From NCBI RefSeq assembly GCF_029643425.1, contig NZ_CP119106.1, positions 2,976,001 through 3,040,000 on the forward strand: DNA of 64,000 nt. The letters are read 5' to 3'. The position numbers were made by a program, and so were the translations under genes. Positions 1 through 11,454 of this stretch are shown here, piece after piece (position 1 is the stretch's first letter; each line of letters starts with the position of its first letter). The notes under the pieces were generated by a model. It worked only from the letters and a program-made list of their open reading frames with translations. It was not told where the DNA came from and did no database searches. Origin of the DNA: Isoptericola sp. AK164 (GTDB lineage: Bacteria; Actinomycetota; Actinomycetes; Actinomycetales; Cellulomonadaceae).

Positions 1-277
1 CGGCGGCCAGGCGCCCGATGACGGGGACGACGCGCCGCAGCTCCTCGGCCTCGGTCACCCGCTGGGCGCCGGGTCTGGTCGACTCCCCGCCCACGTCGAG
101 GACGTCCGCGCCCTCGGCGAGCAGGTCGAGGCCGTGCTGGACGCCGGCCTCGGGCTCGAACCACTCCCCGCCGTCGGAGAACGAGTCCGGCGTGATGTTG
201 ACCACGCCCATGACGAGGCAGCGGCCGGCGCCGGACAGCTCGGGCAGACCGGCGACCACGGCGTCGCGAGTGCTCAT
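1..277 (-). CDS. folP: Dihydropteroate synthase, N-terminal part (cut by window edge)
   Basis: Only the first 92 or so codons lie inside the window. The reading frame carries both pterin-binding signatures of dihydropteroate synthase: VMGVVNITPDSFSDGG near residue 22 and DVGGESTRPG near residue 60. The enzyme joins p-aminobenzoate to 6-hydroxymethyl-dihydropterin diphosphate in cytosolic folate synthesis. The ATG at 277 lies 3 bases after the folE stop, so folE and folP are almost certainly one transcript. The rest of the gene, and any following folB or folK, would lie to the left of the window. Confidence 0.93.
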   Translation of the reverse strand, partial: MSTRDAVVAGLPELSGAGRCLVMGVVNITPDSFSDGGEWFEPEAGVQHGLDLLAEGADVLDVGGESTRPGAQRVTEAEELRRVVPVIGRLAA

Positions 278-280
278 GCG

Positions 281-910
281 TCAGTGCCCCAGGATCAGAC
301 TCATCGCTTCGGACCGCGTGGCGGCGGTCTGCATGACGCCCCGCACGGCCGAGGTGACCGTCCGGGACCCGGGCTTGCGCACCCCGCGCATCGACATGCA
401 CAGGTGCTCGCACTGCACGACGACGATGACGCCGCGCGGGTCGAGGATCCGCACCAGGGCGTCGGCGATCTGCGTGGTGAGGCGCTCCTGCACCTGGGGG
501 CGCCGGGCGTAGACCTCGACCAGCCGGGCGAGCTTGGACAGCCCGGTGATCCGCCCCTCGGCGCTCGGGATGTAGCCGATGTGCGCGAGCCCGTGGAACG
601 GGACCAGGTGGTGCTCGCACGTGGAGTACACCTCGATGTCCTTGACCAGCACCATCTCCTCGTGCCCGAGGTCGAAGGTGGTGGTCAGGACGTCCTCGGG
701 CTCCTGGTGCAGGCCGGCGAAGATCTCCCGGTAGGCGCGCGCCACCCGCGCCGGGGTGTCGCGCAGCCCTTCGCGCTCCGGGTCCTCACCGACGGCGAGC
801 AGCAGCTCGCGGATCGCCGCCTCGGCGCGCTCGGCGTCGTAGGGCGGCACGTCGGCCGCCGGCCGCATCCCCAGCGAGACCGGCGTCAGCGGCAGGTCCG
901 GCTCCGTCAC
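281..910 (-). CDS. folE: GTP cyclohydrolase I
   Basis: A 209-residue protein of full family length. It opens the ring of GTP to make 7,8-dihydroneopterin triphosphate, the first step of folate synthesis. Zinc ligands of the family are visible in [12 protein letters not shown] (about residue 95) and [11 protein letters not shown] (about residue 165). The start is a GTG at 910 that directly abuts the ftsH stop codon (913-911), and folP follows after 3 bp. This gives a tightly packed ftsH-folE-folP order. The pairing of ftsH with folate genes is common in actinobacteria. Confidence 0.96.
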   Translation of the reverse strand: MTEPDLPLTPVSLGMRPAADVPPYDAERAEAAIRELLLAVGEDPEREGLRDTPARVARAYREIFAGLHQEPEDVLTTTFDLGHEEMVLVKDIEVYSTCEHHLVPFHGLAHIGYIPSAEGRITGLSKLARLVEVYARRPQVQERLTTQIADALVRILDPRGVIVVVQCEHLCMSMRGVRKPGSRTVTSAVRGVMQTAATRSEAMSLILGH

Positions 911-3016
<2,106 letters not shown>

Positions 3017-3071
3017 CCGTGACGGGGCCCTGCCCCGCTTCCCTTCGGTCGGGCGATGGTTCGACCTACGA

Positions 3072-3098
3072 AACTACACCGTGGCGGGAAAAGTTCCC
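3072..3098 (-). promoter_or_regulatory. SigR/SigH-type promoter candidate upstream of ftsH
   Basis: On the minus strand GGGAAC (3098-3093) is followed after exactly 18 bases by GTT (3074-3072). This matches the GGAAY-N18-GTT consensus known for actinobacterial SigR/SigH thiol-stress sigma factors. It sits in the hpt-ftsH gap, oriented towards ftsH. The same spacing recurs at 47163-47192. Function is inferred. Confidence 0.5.
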
Positions 3099-3133
3099 TC
3101 AGTGCTGACGGATGTTCGCCCAGGGCGTCAGGG

Positions 3134-3685
3134 TCAGGAGTAGACGTGCGGGGCGAGGGTGCCGATGAAGGGGAGGTTGCGGTACTTCTCGGCGTAGTCC
3201 AGGCCGTAGCCGACGACGAACTCGTTCGGGATGTCGAACCCGACGTACCGCACGTCGACGTCCACCTTGGCGGCGTCCGGCTTGCGCAGCAGCGTGGCGA
3301 TCTCCACCGACGCCGGTCCGCGCGAGCGCAGGTTCTGCACCAGCCACGACAGCGTCAGGCCGGAGTCGATGATGTCCTCGGCGATGAGCACGTCCCGACC
3401 GGTCAGGTCGGAGTCCAGGTCCTTGAGGATGCGCACCACGCCAGAGGACTTGGTGCCCGAGCCGTAGGAGGACACCGCCATCCAGTCCATCTCCAGGGGG
3501 TGGTGGAGGCGGCGCGAGAGGTCGGCCATGACCATGACCGCACCCTTGAGCACGCCGACGAGGAGCACGTCCTTGCCGGCGTAGTCGGCGTCGATCTGCG
3601 CCGCCATCTCGTCCAGACGGGTGCTGATCTGCTCCTCGGTGATCAGGATGTCGGCGAGGTCGCCGGCGACGTCCGACTTGTCCAC
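3134..3685 (-). CDS. hpt: Hypoxanthine phosphoribosyltransferase
   Basis: A 183-residue type I phosphoribosyltransferase that salvages hypoxanthine (and usually guanine) to IMP/GMP using PRPP. The PRPP-binding loop reads [15 protein letters not shown] (about residues 98-112). A flexible-loop motif, [12 protein letters not shown], comes before it, and the C-terminal [17 protein letters not shown] is the purine-contact region. The start is GTG at 3685 with GGAG a few bases upstream. It lies 4 bp downstream of the tilS stop, the usual actinobacterial tilS-hpt-ftsH order. Confidence 0.96.
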   Translation of the reverse strand: MDKSDVAGDLADILITEEQISTRLDEMAAQIDADYAGKDVLLVGVLKGAVMVMADLSRRLHHPLEMDWMAVSSYGSGTKSSGVVRILKDLDSDLTGRDVLIAEDIIDSGLTLSWLVQNLRSRGPASVEIATLLRKPDAAKVDVDVRYVGFDIPNEFVVGYGLDYAEKYRNLPFIGTLAPHVYS

Positions 3686-3689
3686 GGGG

Positions 3690-4775
3690 CTACTCCTCGG
3701 GGTGCGTGGCAGGGTGACGCGGACCCGTCACCGACGGCCGCAGGAACAGCCTGCCACAGTCCCGCACCGCGCGGACGTCGGCGGGCAGGTGCACCGCCCC
3801 CTGGCCGCGCCACCGCACCACGAGCGCGTCGAGGGCGTCGACGTGCCGGGACGTGGTGGCCCCGGCGGGGCACCCGGCCTCCAGGGCCGCCGCCCGCAGC
3901 GCGCGGCGGCGCACCGCGGCCGGCGCCCGCTCCAGCGGTGCGACGTCGAGCACCACCGGGTCGGCCGGCCCCCGCGCAGGCTCGCCGGACCGCGCCGCGG
4001 CCAGCAGCTCCGCCCCCAGGTCCTCGAGGACCGCGGCGTCGTCGCGCAGCTGGTCGGCGCTGCGGGCGAGCGCCTCGACCGCCCCGGGACCGAGGACCTC
4101 GGCCAGCACCGGCAGCAACCACCCCCGCACCTGCGAGCGCAACGGCGCGGGGGTGCCGCCGTCGGGCGCCGGGGAGTTCGTCGGGTCGTGCCACGGCACG
4201 ATGCCGCTCGCGGCGCACGCGGCGAGGATCTGCTCGCGCCGGAGGGTCAGGAACGGGCGTCGGTAGGGCCCGCGGCGCGCGGGCATGCCGCCGAGGGAGC
4301 GGGCGCCGCTGCCCCGGGCGAGACCGAGCAGCACCTGCTCGGCCTGGTCGTCCAGGGTGTGCCCCAGCAGCACGGCGGCCGCACCGGACCCGGCGGCCGC
4401 GGCCTCCAGCGCCGCGTAGCGCGCGGTGCGGGCGGCCGCCTCCGTCCCGTCGCCGCCCACGACGACGTCGACGGTACGCACCAGGACCGGGTCGAGACCG
4501 AGGGCGCGGCACTGCCGGGCGGCCCGGGCGGCCACGGCGGCGGACCCGGGCTGCAGGCCGTGGTCGACGACGACGGCGCCCGCGCGGACCGCGTACCCGC
4601 GCGAACGCACGGACCGGCCCACACGGCGCGCCTCGTGCGCGACGGCGGCCGCGAGCGCCAGCGAGTCCGGTCCGCCCGAGCAGGCGACGAGCACGAGGTC
4701 GCCGGGGCCGAGGTCGGCCAGGTCGGCGCGGACCGCGGTGCGGACGGCGGCGAGCGCCGGGTCGATGCGGGGCAC
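3690..4775 (-). CDS. tilS: tRNA(Ile)-lysidine synthetase
   Basis: A 361-residue N-type ATP pyrophosphatase. It converts C34 of the CAU-anticodon tRNA-Ile to lysidine so that AUA is read as isoleucine. The PP-loop motif [14 protein letters not shown] is at about residues 29-42, and [20 protein letters not shown] follows near 130. The GTG at 4775 (protein [11 protein letters not shown]) is preferred because longer in-frame starts would overlap the upstream metalloprotease by up to 137 bp with non-family sequence. The distance to that gene's stop is 10 bp. The ribosome-binding site is weak, so translational coupling is likely. Confidence 0.93.
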   Translation of the reverse strand: MPRIDPALAAVRTAVRADLADLGPGDLVLVACSGGPDSLALAAAVAHEARRVGRSVRSRGYAVRAGAVVVDHGLQPGSAAVAARAARQCRALGLDPVLVRTVDVVVGGDGTEAAARTARYAALEAAAAGSGAAAVLLGHTLDDQAEQVLLGLARGSGARSLGGMPARRGPYRRPFLTLRREQILAACAASGIVPWHDPTNSPAPDGGTPAPLRSQVRGWLLPVLAEVLGPGAVEALARSADQLRDDAAVLEDLGAELLAAARSGEPARGPADPVVLDVAPLERAPAAVRRRALRAAALEAGCPAGATTSRHVDALDALVVRWRGQGAVHLPADVRAVRDCGRLFLRPSVTGPRHPATHPEE

Positions 4776-4785
4776 GGGTGCCGGC

Positions 4786-5913
4786 TCAGGAGTGCACGCG
4801 GCGGACCCAGGCGCGCGGGTCGGCGATCTCCCGGGCGCTGGGCAGGTGGGCGGGCTCGGCCCAGACGGCGTTGAGACCGTCGCGGCCGACCTGCTTCTCG
4901 ACCTCCCGCACGAACGCGGCACCGTCGCGGTACTGGGCGAGCTTGGCGTCCATGCCGAGCACGCGCCGCAGCACGACGTCGAGCCGGGGCGCGCCCTCGC
5001 CGTCGCGCCGCTTCTCGAAGCGGGACCGGATGGTGCGCACGGACGGCACGACGCGCCGTCCGACGGCGTCCATCATGACGTCGGCGTGCCCCTCGAGCAG
5101 GGCCATGACGGCGGTGATCTCGGCCAGCTGCTCCTTCTGCTCGGGCCCCATCACCTGGTCGACCGGGGTGGTGAGGTCGCCGCGCACCGCGTCCAGCAGG
5201 GTGCGTCCCACCAGCGCCACCTTGTCCCGCAACGGGGCGTGGCTGAGCTCGACCGAGGAGGTCGTGACGTCCCGCAGCAGGCCGCCGAGCCGGCCGGCGA
5301 GGTGGTCGGCGAGCCACGGGGCGGCGGCGAACTGCAGCGCGTGCGTCTGCTCGTGCAGGCACACCCAGAGCCGGAAGTCGTGCGGGTCGACCTTCATGGC
5401 CCGTTCCGCGGCGAGCACGTTGGGTGCCACGAGGAGCAGTGTCGGCCGTCCGGGGCCGTACGGGTCGAACTGGCCGAGCACCTTCGTCGACAGCAGGGCC
5501 AGCAGCCCGCCGACCTCGGCGGCGCCGGCGAGCCGGGCGGCCGAGGACTCCCCCAGCCGCGCCCCGACGTCGAGGTCGGCGAGCACGGGGTCCGTCAGGG
5601 CCGCCATGGAGGTGGTGTTGGCGCGCGCCCAGGTGGCACGGTCCACGACCCGGACGTCGCCCAGGTCGGGACGCTTGACGGTGACCCGGCGGGTGAACCG
5701 TCCGGAGGCGTCGCGCTCGCGCTCGACCTCGGCGCCCGCGGGCCGCATCCGGGTCACCCGCAGCACGTGCGGGACCGCGTCCCGGGCCGCGGTGCGCAGC
5801 CCGTCGACGAGGTCGTCGAGCTCGGCGCGCGGTGCGACCGGTCCGGGGCGCCCGACGCGGCGGGCGATCTGGGCGGCGGTCTGCCAGTCGACGAGGGCGC
5901 TCGTGGAGGTCAC
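4786..5913 (-). CDS. Zincin-like metalloprotease (DUF2342 / F420-associated family)
   Basis: A 375-residue protein of the actinobacterial DUF2342 family, often named zinc-dependent metalloprotease or F420-biosynthesis-associated protein. The zinc site is visible as [11 protein letters not shown] (HExxH, about residue 178), with a downstream [12 protein letters not shown] stretch that may supply the third ligand. The GTG at 5913 gives the sequence [13 protein letters not shown], typical of family N-termini. It sits between dacB and tilS, as in many actinobacteria. No physiological substrate is known. The F420 label comes from phylogenetic co-occurrence; here cofD/cofC lie 14 kb away. Confidence 0.88.
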   Translation of the reverse strand: MTSTSALVDWQTAAQIARRVGRPGPVAPRAELDDLVDGLRTAARDAVPHVLRVTRMRPAGAEVERERDASGRFTRRVTVKRPDLGDVRVVDRATWARANTTSMAALTDPVLADLDVGARLGESSAARLAGAAEVGGLLALLSTKVLGQFDPYGPGRPTLLLVAPNVLAAERAMKVDPHDFRLWVCLHEQTHALQFAAAPWLADHLAGRLGGLLRDVTTSSVELSHAPLRDKVALVGRTLLDAVRGDLTTPVDQVMGPEQKEQLAEITAVMALLEGHADVMMDAVGRRVVPSVRTIRSRFEKRRDGEGAPRLDVVLRRVLGMDAKLAQYRDGAAFVREVEKQVGRDGLNAVWAEPAHLPSAREIADPRAWVRRVHS

Positions 5914-5972
5914 GGGTCCCACCGTAGCGGCGGCGTCCACGCACCGGTTCGCGAGCGCCGCGGCCGAGCCGG

Positions 5973-7391
5973 TCAGCCGCCCTGCGGACGGCAGCCGCAG
6001 GCGGCGAGGTCGCCGACGAAGTCGTCGATGATGAAGTTGGCCCCGAACGACTGCCCGTCGGGGATGCGGTCGGCGATGACGGTGAACAGCAGCAGCCGGT
6101 CGTCGGCGGTGACCACGGTCCCGGCCAGGGAGCGGGTGTCCGGCAGGCTGCCGGTCTTGGCCTGGGTGTAGCCGCGGCCCGGGTTGTCCTGCCCGAACCG
6201 GTCGGCGAGCGTGCCCTGCATCCCGGCGACGGGCAGCCCGATCAGGGTCTCGCGCAGCGCGGGGTCCTGGGCGGCGACCTCGAGCGTGGCGACGACCTGG
6301 GCCGGGGTGAGCAGCGAGCCGACGCCCAGCCCCGACAGGTCCATCAGCTCGGCGCCGGACAGGTCGACGCCCAGGCGCTCGACGGCGGCCACGACCTCGC
6401 TGATGGCGGCGGCCTGCGAACCGGGCAGCCCGGCGTCGAGGGCGACGACCCGGCCGACCACCTCGGTCAGGGTGTTGTCGGACTCGGCGAGGAAGTAGTC
6501 GACGACCGCGCCCAGCGGCGCGGACTCGACCCTGCCGATCTCCCGGGCGGACGACGGCGCCTCGTGGCGCCGGACGCTGCCCGCGACGGTCAGCCCACGG
6601 TCGGCCAGCGCCTCCGCGAACGTCTCGGCGGCCGCCATCGCGGGGTCGGACTGGCGCGGGGCGTACTTCTCGTCCTCCAGGCGGGCCACGTCGACGGCGA
6701 GCGCCGCCACGGGGGCGACGTACCCGGCGGCCGCGTCGCTGCGCCGTACCGACGGCGCGAGCGCCGGCCCGGTGAACAGCGTGTCGTCGACGGACAGCGT
6801 GACGGTGTCCCGGCCGGAGAGCCCGAGCTCGTCGACGACCTGGTCGGCGAGGTCGCCGAGGCCCGCGTGCCCGTTGACGGCGTCCGGGTCGCCGTCGTCG
6901 GCCGCGAGCATCATGTCCCCGCCGCCGACGAGCACGACGTGCGAGGTCCCCTGCAGCATCGCCCGGGTGGGCAGGGTGACCTCGCCGCCCGGGCCGGCGT
7001 AGGCGGCGACGGCGGTGAGGACCTTCTGTGTGGAGGCGGGCACCATGAGCCGGTCCGGTCCGGACGCACCGAGCGTCTCGCCGGTGTCGGCGTCGGCGAC
7101 GACGACGCCCACCCGGTTGCCGAGGCGTTCGTCGTCGACGATCCCGTCCACGAGGTCCCCGACGGCGGCGGCGTCCGGCGAGGGGGCCTCGGAGGACAGC
7201 GGCGGCACGGCGGTCCGGGGCGTGGGGCCGGTGGTGGCGCCGGGCGCGGAGGGGAAGGGCGCGGGTGTGGCGTGGGGCGGGTCGAAGGTGACCATGCCGG
7301 GCACGACGTCGTAGGCGTCGGCCACGAGGTACCCGCCGAACAGGGTGAGGACCGACGTCACGGCGGCACCGACCCTCAGCCGCCACCCCAT
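5973..7391 (-). CDS. dacB: D-alanyl-D-alanine carboxypeptidase / endopeptidase (S13, PBP4-type)
   Basis: A 472-residue low-molecular-weight penicillin-binding protein that trims or cuts peptidoglycan stem peptides outside the cell. An N-terminal membrane segment (about residues 7-25) is a signal or anchor, followed by a Pro/Ser/Thr-rich linker. The three active-site motifs are VPASTQK (SxxK, about 118), AESDNTLTE (SxN) and QAKTGSL (KTG, about 408). The ATG at 7391 has GGGGAGG upstream with 5-nt spacing. A CRP-like palindrome lies 17-32 bp upstream. Confidence 0.92.
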   Translation of the reverse strand: MGWRLRVGAAVTSVLTLFGGYLVADAYDVVPGMVTFDPPHATPAPFPSAPGATTGPTPRTAVPPLSSEAPSPDAAAVGDLVDGIVDDERLGNRVGVVVADADTGETLGASGPDRLMVPASTQKVLTAVAAYAGPGGEVTLPTRAMLQGTSHVVLVGGGDMMLAADDGDPDAVNGHAGLGDLADQVVDELGLSGRDTVTLSVDDTLFTGPALAPSVRRSDAAAGYVAPVAALAVDVARLEDEKYAPRQSDPAMAAAETFAEALADRGLTVAGSVRRHEAPSSAREIGRVESAPLGAVVDYFLAESDNTLTEVVGRVVALDAGLPGSQAAAISEVVAAVERLGVDLSGAELMDLSGLGVGSLLTPAQVVATLEVAAQDPALRETLIGLPVAGMQGTLADRFGQDNPGRGYTQAKTGSLPDTRSLAGTVVTADDRLLLFTVIADRIPDGQSFGANFIIDDFVGDLAACGCRPQGG

Positions 7392-7407
7392 GCGGTCCTC
7401 CCCGTCT

Positions 7408-7423
7408 CGTGAACCTGGTCACA
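7408..7423. promoter_or_regulatory. CRP/GlxR-like operator candidate
   Basis: CGTGA-acctgg-TCACA matches TGTGA-N6-TCACA, the consensus of CRP/GlxR-type regulators, at 9 of 10 positions. It lies just upstream of dacB on the minus strand. A crp gene is present at 51481. A single site could arise by chance. Confidence 0.3.
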
Positions 7424-7560
7424 CGCAGGCTCGGTCAGCCCGCATTGTCGCACGACCGTCCTGCACGCGGTGCCGGGACGAACCGGCCTCCGAGGGCTCG
7501 TGGAGGCGCCCTGCATGGCACACTTGGTGACGCGCGTACGCATCACGAAGCGGAGGAACT

Positions 7561-8055
7561 GTGGAGTTCGACGTCACCATCGAGATCCCGAAGGGTCAGC
7601 GGAACAAGTACGAGGTGGACCACGAGACCGGTCGCATCCGTCTGGACCGCATGCTCTTCACCTCGACCCGATACCCGGACGACTACGGGTTCATCGAGGG
7701 CACGCTCGGTGAGGACGGGGACCCTCTGGACGCCATGGTCCTGCTCGAGGAGCCCACGTTCCCCGGCTGCCTGATCAAGTGCCGCGCGCTGGGGATGTTC
7801 CGCATGCGCGACGAGGCCGGCGGCGACGACAAGGTCCTCTGCGTACCGACCGGTGACCAGCGCGCCGCCTGGCGCCAGGACATCGACGACGTCTCGGACT
7901 TCCACCGCCTGGAGATCCAGCACTTCTTCGAGGTCTACAAGGACCTGGAGCCCGGCAAGTCCGTCGAGGGCGCCCACTGGGTCGGCCGCGAGGACGCCGA
8001 GGCCGAGATCAACCGCTCGATCCAGCGCGCCAAGGACTCCGGCTACCACCACTGA
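7561..8055 (+). CDS. ppa: Inorganic pyrophosphatase (family I)
   Basis: A 164-residue soluble family I pyrophosphatase, the usual bacterial length. It hydrolyses PPi and so pulls biosynthetic reactions forward. The metal-binding acidic cluster [19 protein letters not shown] (about residues 55-73) carries the DxDPxD signature. [14 protein letters not shown] near the N-terminus and the KWK-equivalent region near the C-terminus fit the family. The start is GTG at 7561, preceded by GGAGG with 4-5 nt spacing. Confidence 0.96.
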   Translation: MEFDVTIEIPKGQRNKYEVDHETGRIRLDRMLFTSTRYPDDYGFIEGTLGEDGDPLDAMVLLEEPTFPGCLIKCRALGMFRMRDEAGGDDKVLCVPTGDQRAAWRQDIDDVSDFHRLEIQHFFEVYKDLEPGKSVEGAHWVGREDAEAEINRSIQRAKDSGYHH

Positions 8056-8078
8056 GCCGCCGTCCTCCCGGAACCCCC

Positions 8079-8113
8079 GTCGGCCCCCGTCCCGCACCGG
8101 GACGGGGGCCGAC
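8079..8113. terminator. Bidirectional hairpin terminator (ppa / Ig-like gene)
   Basis: A perfect 15-bp stem (8079-8093 with 8099-8113) and a 5-nt loop lie between the converging ppa and Ig-like genes. There is no U-tract, as is usual for actinobacterial terminators. Confidence 0.75.
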
Positions 8114-8140
8114 GTCGTCATCCCGGAGCCGCTGCGCGGC

Positions 8141-9751
8141 TCAGTAGTGGTAGATCGTGAGCCGCGGGGACCGGCGCTTCGCGACGTGCTCGCGGTCGGC
8201 GGGCACGTAGCGGACACGCAGGTGGACCCGGCCGCTCCGGCCGCCGGCCTTGTCGAGGTAGCGGGCGGGGACCTTGATCCGCTGGACACCGTCCTCGCTC
8301 CGGCTCAACCACCACGACTTCCGTGTCCGCCAGCCGTCGTTCGTCGCGTGCCGGTCTCGGGTCTGCAGCACCAGCCTGCCGACCTCGGGCATCCCCGGGG
8401 TCCGCACGACGATGCGGCCCGACCGCTTGCCCGTGAGGTCGACGTCCGCCCAGTACGTCGTGCGTCGCATCCGCAGCCTGACCGTGGGCTGCGCCTTGCG
8501 GACCCGCTGGGTCCACGACGTGCGCGACGGCGCGTGCTCCCCCGAGTCCGGCACGAACCTCGCGACGATCGTGCGCCGACCCGGGTCGACCTTCTTGCCC
8601 CCGACCCGCACGGACGCCCGACCGTGCACCAGGTCGGCCGCGCCGATCCTCCGTCCCGCCTGGTGGAGGACGACCCTCCCCTCCGGCGTGCCGACCGAGG
8701 ACGTGACGTCCACGTCGACGCTGCGGCGCTGGGCGTAGGTCCACCGGCGGGCCGTGGACACGCGGACGCGGGTCGCGGGGGGAAGCACCTCGACCACGTG
8801 CTCCGCGCGGGTGTTCTCGTACTCCCGTCCCCCGCGCGTGCGGACCTCGATCCGCTGCTCCCCGACCGGCAGGTCCGTGACGTCGACCACGAGCTCTCCC
8901 CGACCGTCGACGAGCGTCTCCCGCGCCAGCGGGACCCCTTCGGCACCGTCGAGGTAGGTCACCGACGCCTCGCCGGTCGGGGTCCCGTGGTCGGACGTCA
9001 CGTCGACGGCGATCCGGACCGTCTCGCCCCGGCGCCAGGTCTCGGGGATCTCGACGTCCGCGGTGACCGGCCTGGCGGCGAGGTCGACCGGCAGCAGCCA
9101 GCGCGAGAGCACGTCGCCCTCCGGGCTCCGGTGGGTCAGCCGGACCTGCGGGCTGCGGACCTCGTCGCCCGTCAGCGCGAGCTCGGCGACTCCGTCCACG
9201 AGCGGCGCGACGACGGCGCTCCCCATCAGCTCGACGGTCCCGTCTGCGGGGAGGTCGGTCCCGGTGAGGTCGAACCGGGGCGACACGGACTCTCCCGCGT
9301 ACCACCCGTCCGGGGTGAGGAGCGGGGTCGTCGGCTCGACGACCTCCAGCGACGCCGTGGCCGACGAGGAGCAGCGGCAGTCCGCCGACGACTCGCCGTC
9401 CATGTGCCGCACCTCGATCTCGTGCGTGCCGCCGGAGAGCCGGTCGGTGAACAGCGTCAGGACGGCACCGCCGTCGGACAGCGCCCGGTACCACGTCACC
9501 AGCGTCCCGTCGACGTAGAGCCAGACGGTCCCCGTCGCCGGAGCGCCGTCCTGGGTGACGCGGACGGGCACCTCGAGCACCTGCCCTCGCCAGGCCCGGT
9601 CGGCCTCCAGCTCGATCGTCGTGGTGCTGTCCGCCGCGACCGCCGCGGGGACCCCGACGAGGGCTCCCGTCAGGGCCAGACCGACCGTCACCGCACCCGC
9701 CGTCACCGCCCGCACGAACCTGCCCAGCCTGCTCCCGCCGCCCAGCCCCAT
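8141..9751 (-). CDS. Secreted Ig-like repeat protein
   Basis: A 536-residue protein with a clear Sec signal peptide (hydrophobic about residues 18-32, cleavage after AVAA near residue 40). The rest is predicted beta-rich, with repeated segments of the type TVWLYVDG, VTSDHGTPTGEASVTYLDG and VTSSVGTPEGRVVLHQAG. These resemble bacterial Ig-like (Big_3_5-type) domains, about four in all. One short CRCSSS segment could form a disulfide. The ATG at 9751 has GAGGGAG upstream, so it is preferred over a GTG 30 bp earlier. No enzymatic motif or sorting signal is seen. The role is probably extracellular or cell-surface; the function is unknown. Confidence 0.8.
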   Translation of the reverse strand: MGLGGGSRLGRFVRAVTAGAVTVGLALTGALVGVPAAVAADSTTTIELEADRAWRGQVLEVPVRVTQDGAPATGTVWLYVDGTLVTWYRALSDGGAVLTLFTDRLSGGTHEIEVRHMDGESSADCRCSSSATASLEVVEPTTPLLTPDGWYAGESVSPRFDLTGTDLPADGTVELMGSAVVAPLVDGVAELALTGDEVRSPQVRLTHRSPEGDVLSRWLLPVDLAARPVTADVEIPETWRRGETVRIAVDVTSDHGTPTGEASVTYLDGAEGVPLARETLVDGRGELVVDVTDLPVGEQRIEVRTRGGREYENTRAEHVVEVLPPATRVRVSTARRWTYAQRRSVDVDVTSSVGTPEGRVVLHQAGRRIGAADLVHGRASVRVGGKKVDPGRRTIVARFVPDSGEHAPSRTSWTQRVRKAQPTVRLRMRRTTYWADVDLTGKRSGRIVVRTPGMPEVGRLVLQTRDRHATNDGWRTRKSWWLSRSEDGVQRIKVPARYLDKAGGRSGRVHLRVRYVPADREHVAKRRSPRLTIYHY

Positions 9752-9886
9752 CGGTGGCCACTCCCTCGGTCGTCGACCCACGTGCGGCGAATCTAGCGCA
9801 CACGGTGACGGGACACGCCGACGCCCGACGCACCCGCGCAGTGTTCACCAGATGGACACCCCCTTCCGCCCGCCGAGACGGGAACC

Positions 9887-9898
9887 TACGGTCGAGGC
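9887..9898 (+). promoter_or_regulatory. -10 element of leaderless met leader transcript (metY)
   Basis: TACGGT (9887-9892) is followed by 6 bases and then ATG, so the transcript should start at or next to the micro-ORF. The identical arrangement occurs before metX. Confidence 0.6.
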
Positions 9899-9925
9899 AT
9901 GACCACGCGTCGAATGTGCCGCTGA
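9899..9925 (+). CDS. Leaderless micro-ORF upstream of metY (MTTRRMCR)
   Basis: Eight codons, MTTRRMCR, then TGA. The ATG is 6 bp after a TACGGT -10, so it would be translated from the 5' end without a ribosome-binding site. An almost identical micro-ORF (MTRRMCP) precedes metX 3.1 kb away, with conserved bases around it. The Met and Cys codons lie directly before the stop. This fits an amino-acid-sensing leader peptide such as the leaderless cysteine-responsive attenuators described in mycobacteria. That role is inferred. Confidence 0.6.
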   Translation: MTTRRMCR

Positions 9926-9940
9926 CCCAGCGCACGTTCG
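9911..9940 (+). promoter_or_regulatory. Leader hairpin overlapping the met micro-ORF (metY)
   Basis: CGAATGTGC (9911-9919) can pair with GCACGTTCG (9932-9940), a 9-bp stem with one G-U pair and a 12-nt loop. The 5' arm is the Arg-Met-Cys coding part of the micro-ORF and the loop holds its stop codon. A ribosome stalled or terminating there would control folding. The same hairpin is conserved at 13051-13081. Confidence 0.55.
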
Positions 9941-10044
9941 CCTGCCCACGTCCGGCCGCCCGGCCGAGCACGTGTCGGCCCGGCCGTGGGGAGCACGTGC
10001 GCGCTGCCGATCCCCCGACCCGCCGGACCCCTTGGAGCACCCTC

Positions 10045-11376
10045 ATGACCGACACGCCTCGCTGGTCCTTCGCGACCCGCCAGATCCACGCCGGCCAGAC
10101 GCCCGACCCCGCCACCGGGGCGCGCGCGCTGCCGATCTACCAGACGACGTCGTACGTGTTCGACGACGCCAAGACCGCGGCGAACCGCTTCGCCCTGGCC
10201 GAGCTCGGCCCCATCTACACCCGCATCACCAACCCGACCCAGGAGACCGTCGAGAACCGCATCGCGGACCTCGAGGGCGGCGTGGGCGCGCTGCTGCTCG
10301 CCTCGGGGCAGGCCGCGGAGACGTTCGCGATCCTCAACGTCGCCGAGGCCGGGGACCACGTGGTGGCCAGCGCCAGCCTCTACGGCGGCACCTACAACCT
10401 GCTCAAGCACACCCTGACCCGGTTCGGCATCACCACGACGTTCGTCGAGGACGCCCACGACGCCGACGCGTGGCGCGCCGCCGTGCAGGACAACACCAAG
10501 GCGTTCTTCGCGGAGACGATCCCCAACCCGAAGAACGACTTCCTGGACATCGCGCTCGTCGCCGACGTCGCGCACGAGTCCCAGGTGCCGCTCATCGTGG
10601 ACAACACGGTGGCGACGCCGTACCTGGTGCGCCCGATCGAGCACGGGGCCGACGTCGTCGTGCACTCGGCCACCAAGTACCTCGGCGGGCACGGCACCAC
10701 CGTCGCCGGCGTCATCGTGGACTCCGGGAACTTCGACTACGCGCGCTACCCGGAGCGGTTCCCCGGCTTCAACACCCCCGACCCCTCGTACAACGGGCTG
10801 GTCTACGCCCGCGACCTCGGCGTCGACGGCGCGCTCGGGGCCAACCTGGCGTTCGTGCTCAAGGCCCGGGTGCAGCTCCTGCGCGACCTCGGCTCGGCGG
10901 TCTCGCCGTTCAACGCCTTCCAGATCGCGCAGGGCATCGAGACGCTCTCGCTGCGCGTGGAGCGCCACGTCGACAACGCCCAGCAGGTGGCCGAGTGGCT
11001 CGAGCAGCGCGACGACGTGCTGCGCGTGCACTACGCCGGCCTGGAGTCCAGCCCCTGGCACGCCGTCCAGCAGCGCTACGCACCGCGCGGCGCCGGCGCC
11101 GTGCTCGCCTTCGAGCTCGACGGCGGCGCGGAGGCCGGGCAGGCGTTCGTCTCGGCGCTGCAGCTCCACTCGCACGTGGCGAACATCGGCGACGTCCGCT
11201 CGCTGGTGATCCACCCCGCCTCGACGACGCACAGCCAGCTCACCGAGGCCGAGCAGGCGCAGTCCGGCGTCACGCCCGGGCTCGTGCGCCTCGCCGTCGG
11301 TATCGAGGACGTCGAGGACGTCCTCGCCGACCTCGAGCTCGGCTTCACCGCGGCCAAGGCGGCGCTCGACGGCTGA
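10045..11376 (+). CDS. metY: O-acetylhomoserine aminocarboxypropyltransferase (sulfhydrylase)
   Basis: A 443-residue Cys/Met-metabolism PLP enzyme. It makes homocysteine from O-acetylhomoserine and sulfide, the direct sulfhydrylation route to methionine. The PLP-lysine motif is [18 protein letters not shown] (about residue 215), with PLP-phosphate contacts in [10 protein letters not shown] (about 90). The [20 protein letters not shown] segment matches the MetY/MetZ branch. The ATG at 10045 gives a family-typical N-terminus. Its 119-bp gap from the leader micro-ORF leaves room for attenuation. metX, which makes its substrate, lies 1.8 kb downstream with the same type of leader. Confidence 0.95.
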   Translation: MTDTPRWSFATRQIHAGQTPDPATGARALPIYQTTSYVFDDAKTAANRFALAELGPIYTRITNPTQETVENRIADLEGGVGALLLASGQAAETFAILNVAEAGDHVVASASLYGGTYNLLKHTLTRFGITTTFVEDAHDADAWRAAVQDNTKAFFAETIPNPKNDFLDIALVADVAHESQVPLIVDNTVATPYLVRPIEHGADVVVHSATKYLGGHGTTVAGVIVDSGNFDYARYPERFPGFNTPDPSYNGLVYARDLGVDGALGANLAFVLKARVQLLRDLGSAVSPFNAFQIAQGIETLSLRVERHVDNAQQVAEWLEQRDDVLRVHYAGLESSPWHAVQQRYAPRGAGAVLAFELDGGAEAGQAFVSALQLHSHVANIGDVRSLVIHPASTTHSQLTEAEQAQSGVTPGLVRLAVGIEDVEDVLADLELGFTAAKAALDG

Positions 11377-11442
11377 CCCGCCGTGCGCGGGGCCACGCCC
11401 TGCGCGGGCCGACGGCGGCGGGTGCGACCGCCGTCGTCGGCC

Positions 11443-11454
11443 TACCGTGGGGCC
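11443..11454 (+). promoter_or_regulatory. Leaderless promoter of the alcohol dehydrogenase
   Basis: TACCGT (11443-11448), 6 bases, then the ATG at 11455. Confidence 0.55.

Noticed and set aside
9887-10044. SAM riboswitch ahead of metY
   Set aside because: The region lacks recognisable SAM-I, SAM-II or SAM-IV cores that I know; the conserved part is the micro-ORF and one hairpin only.
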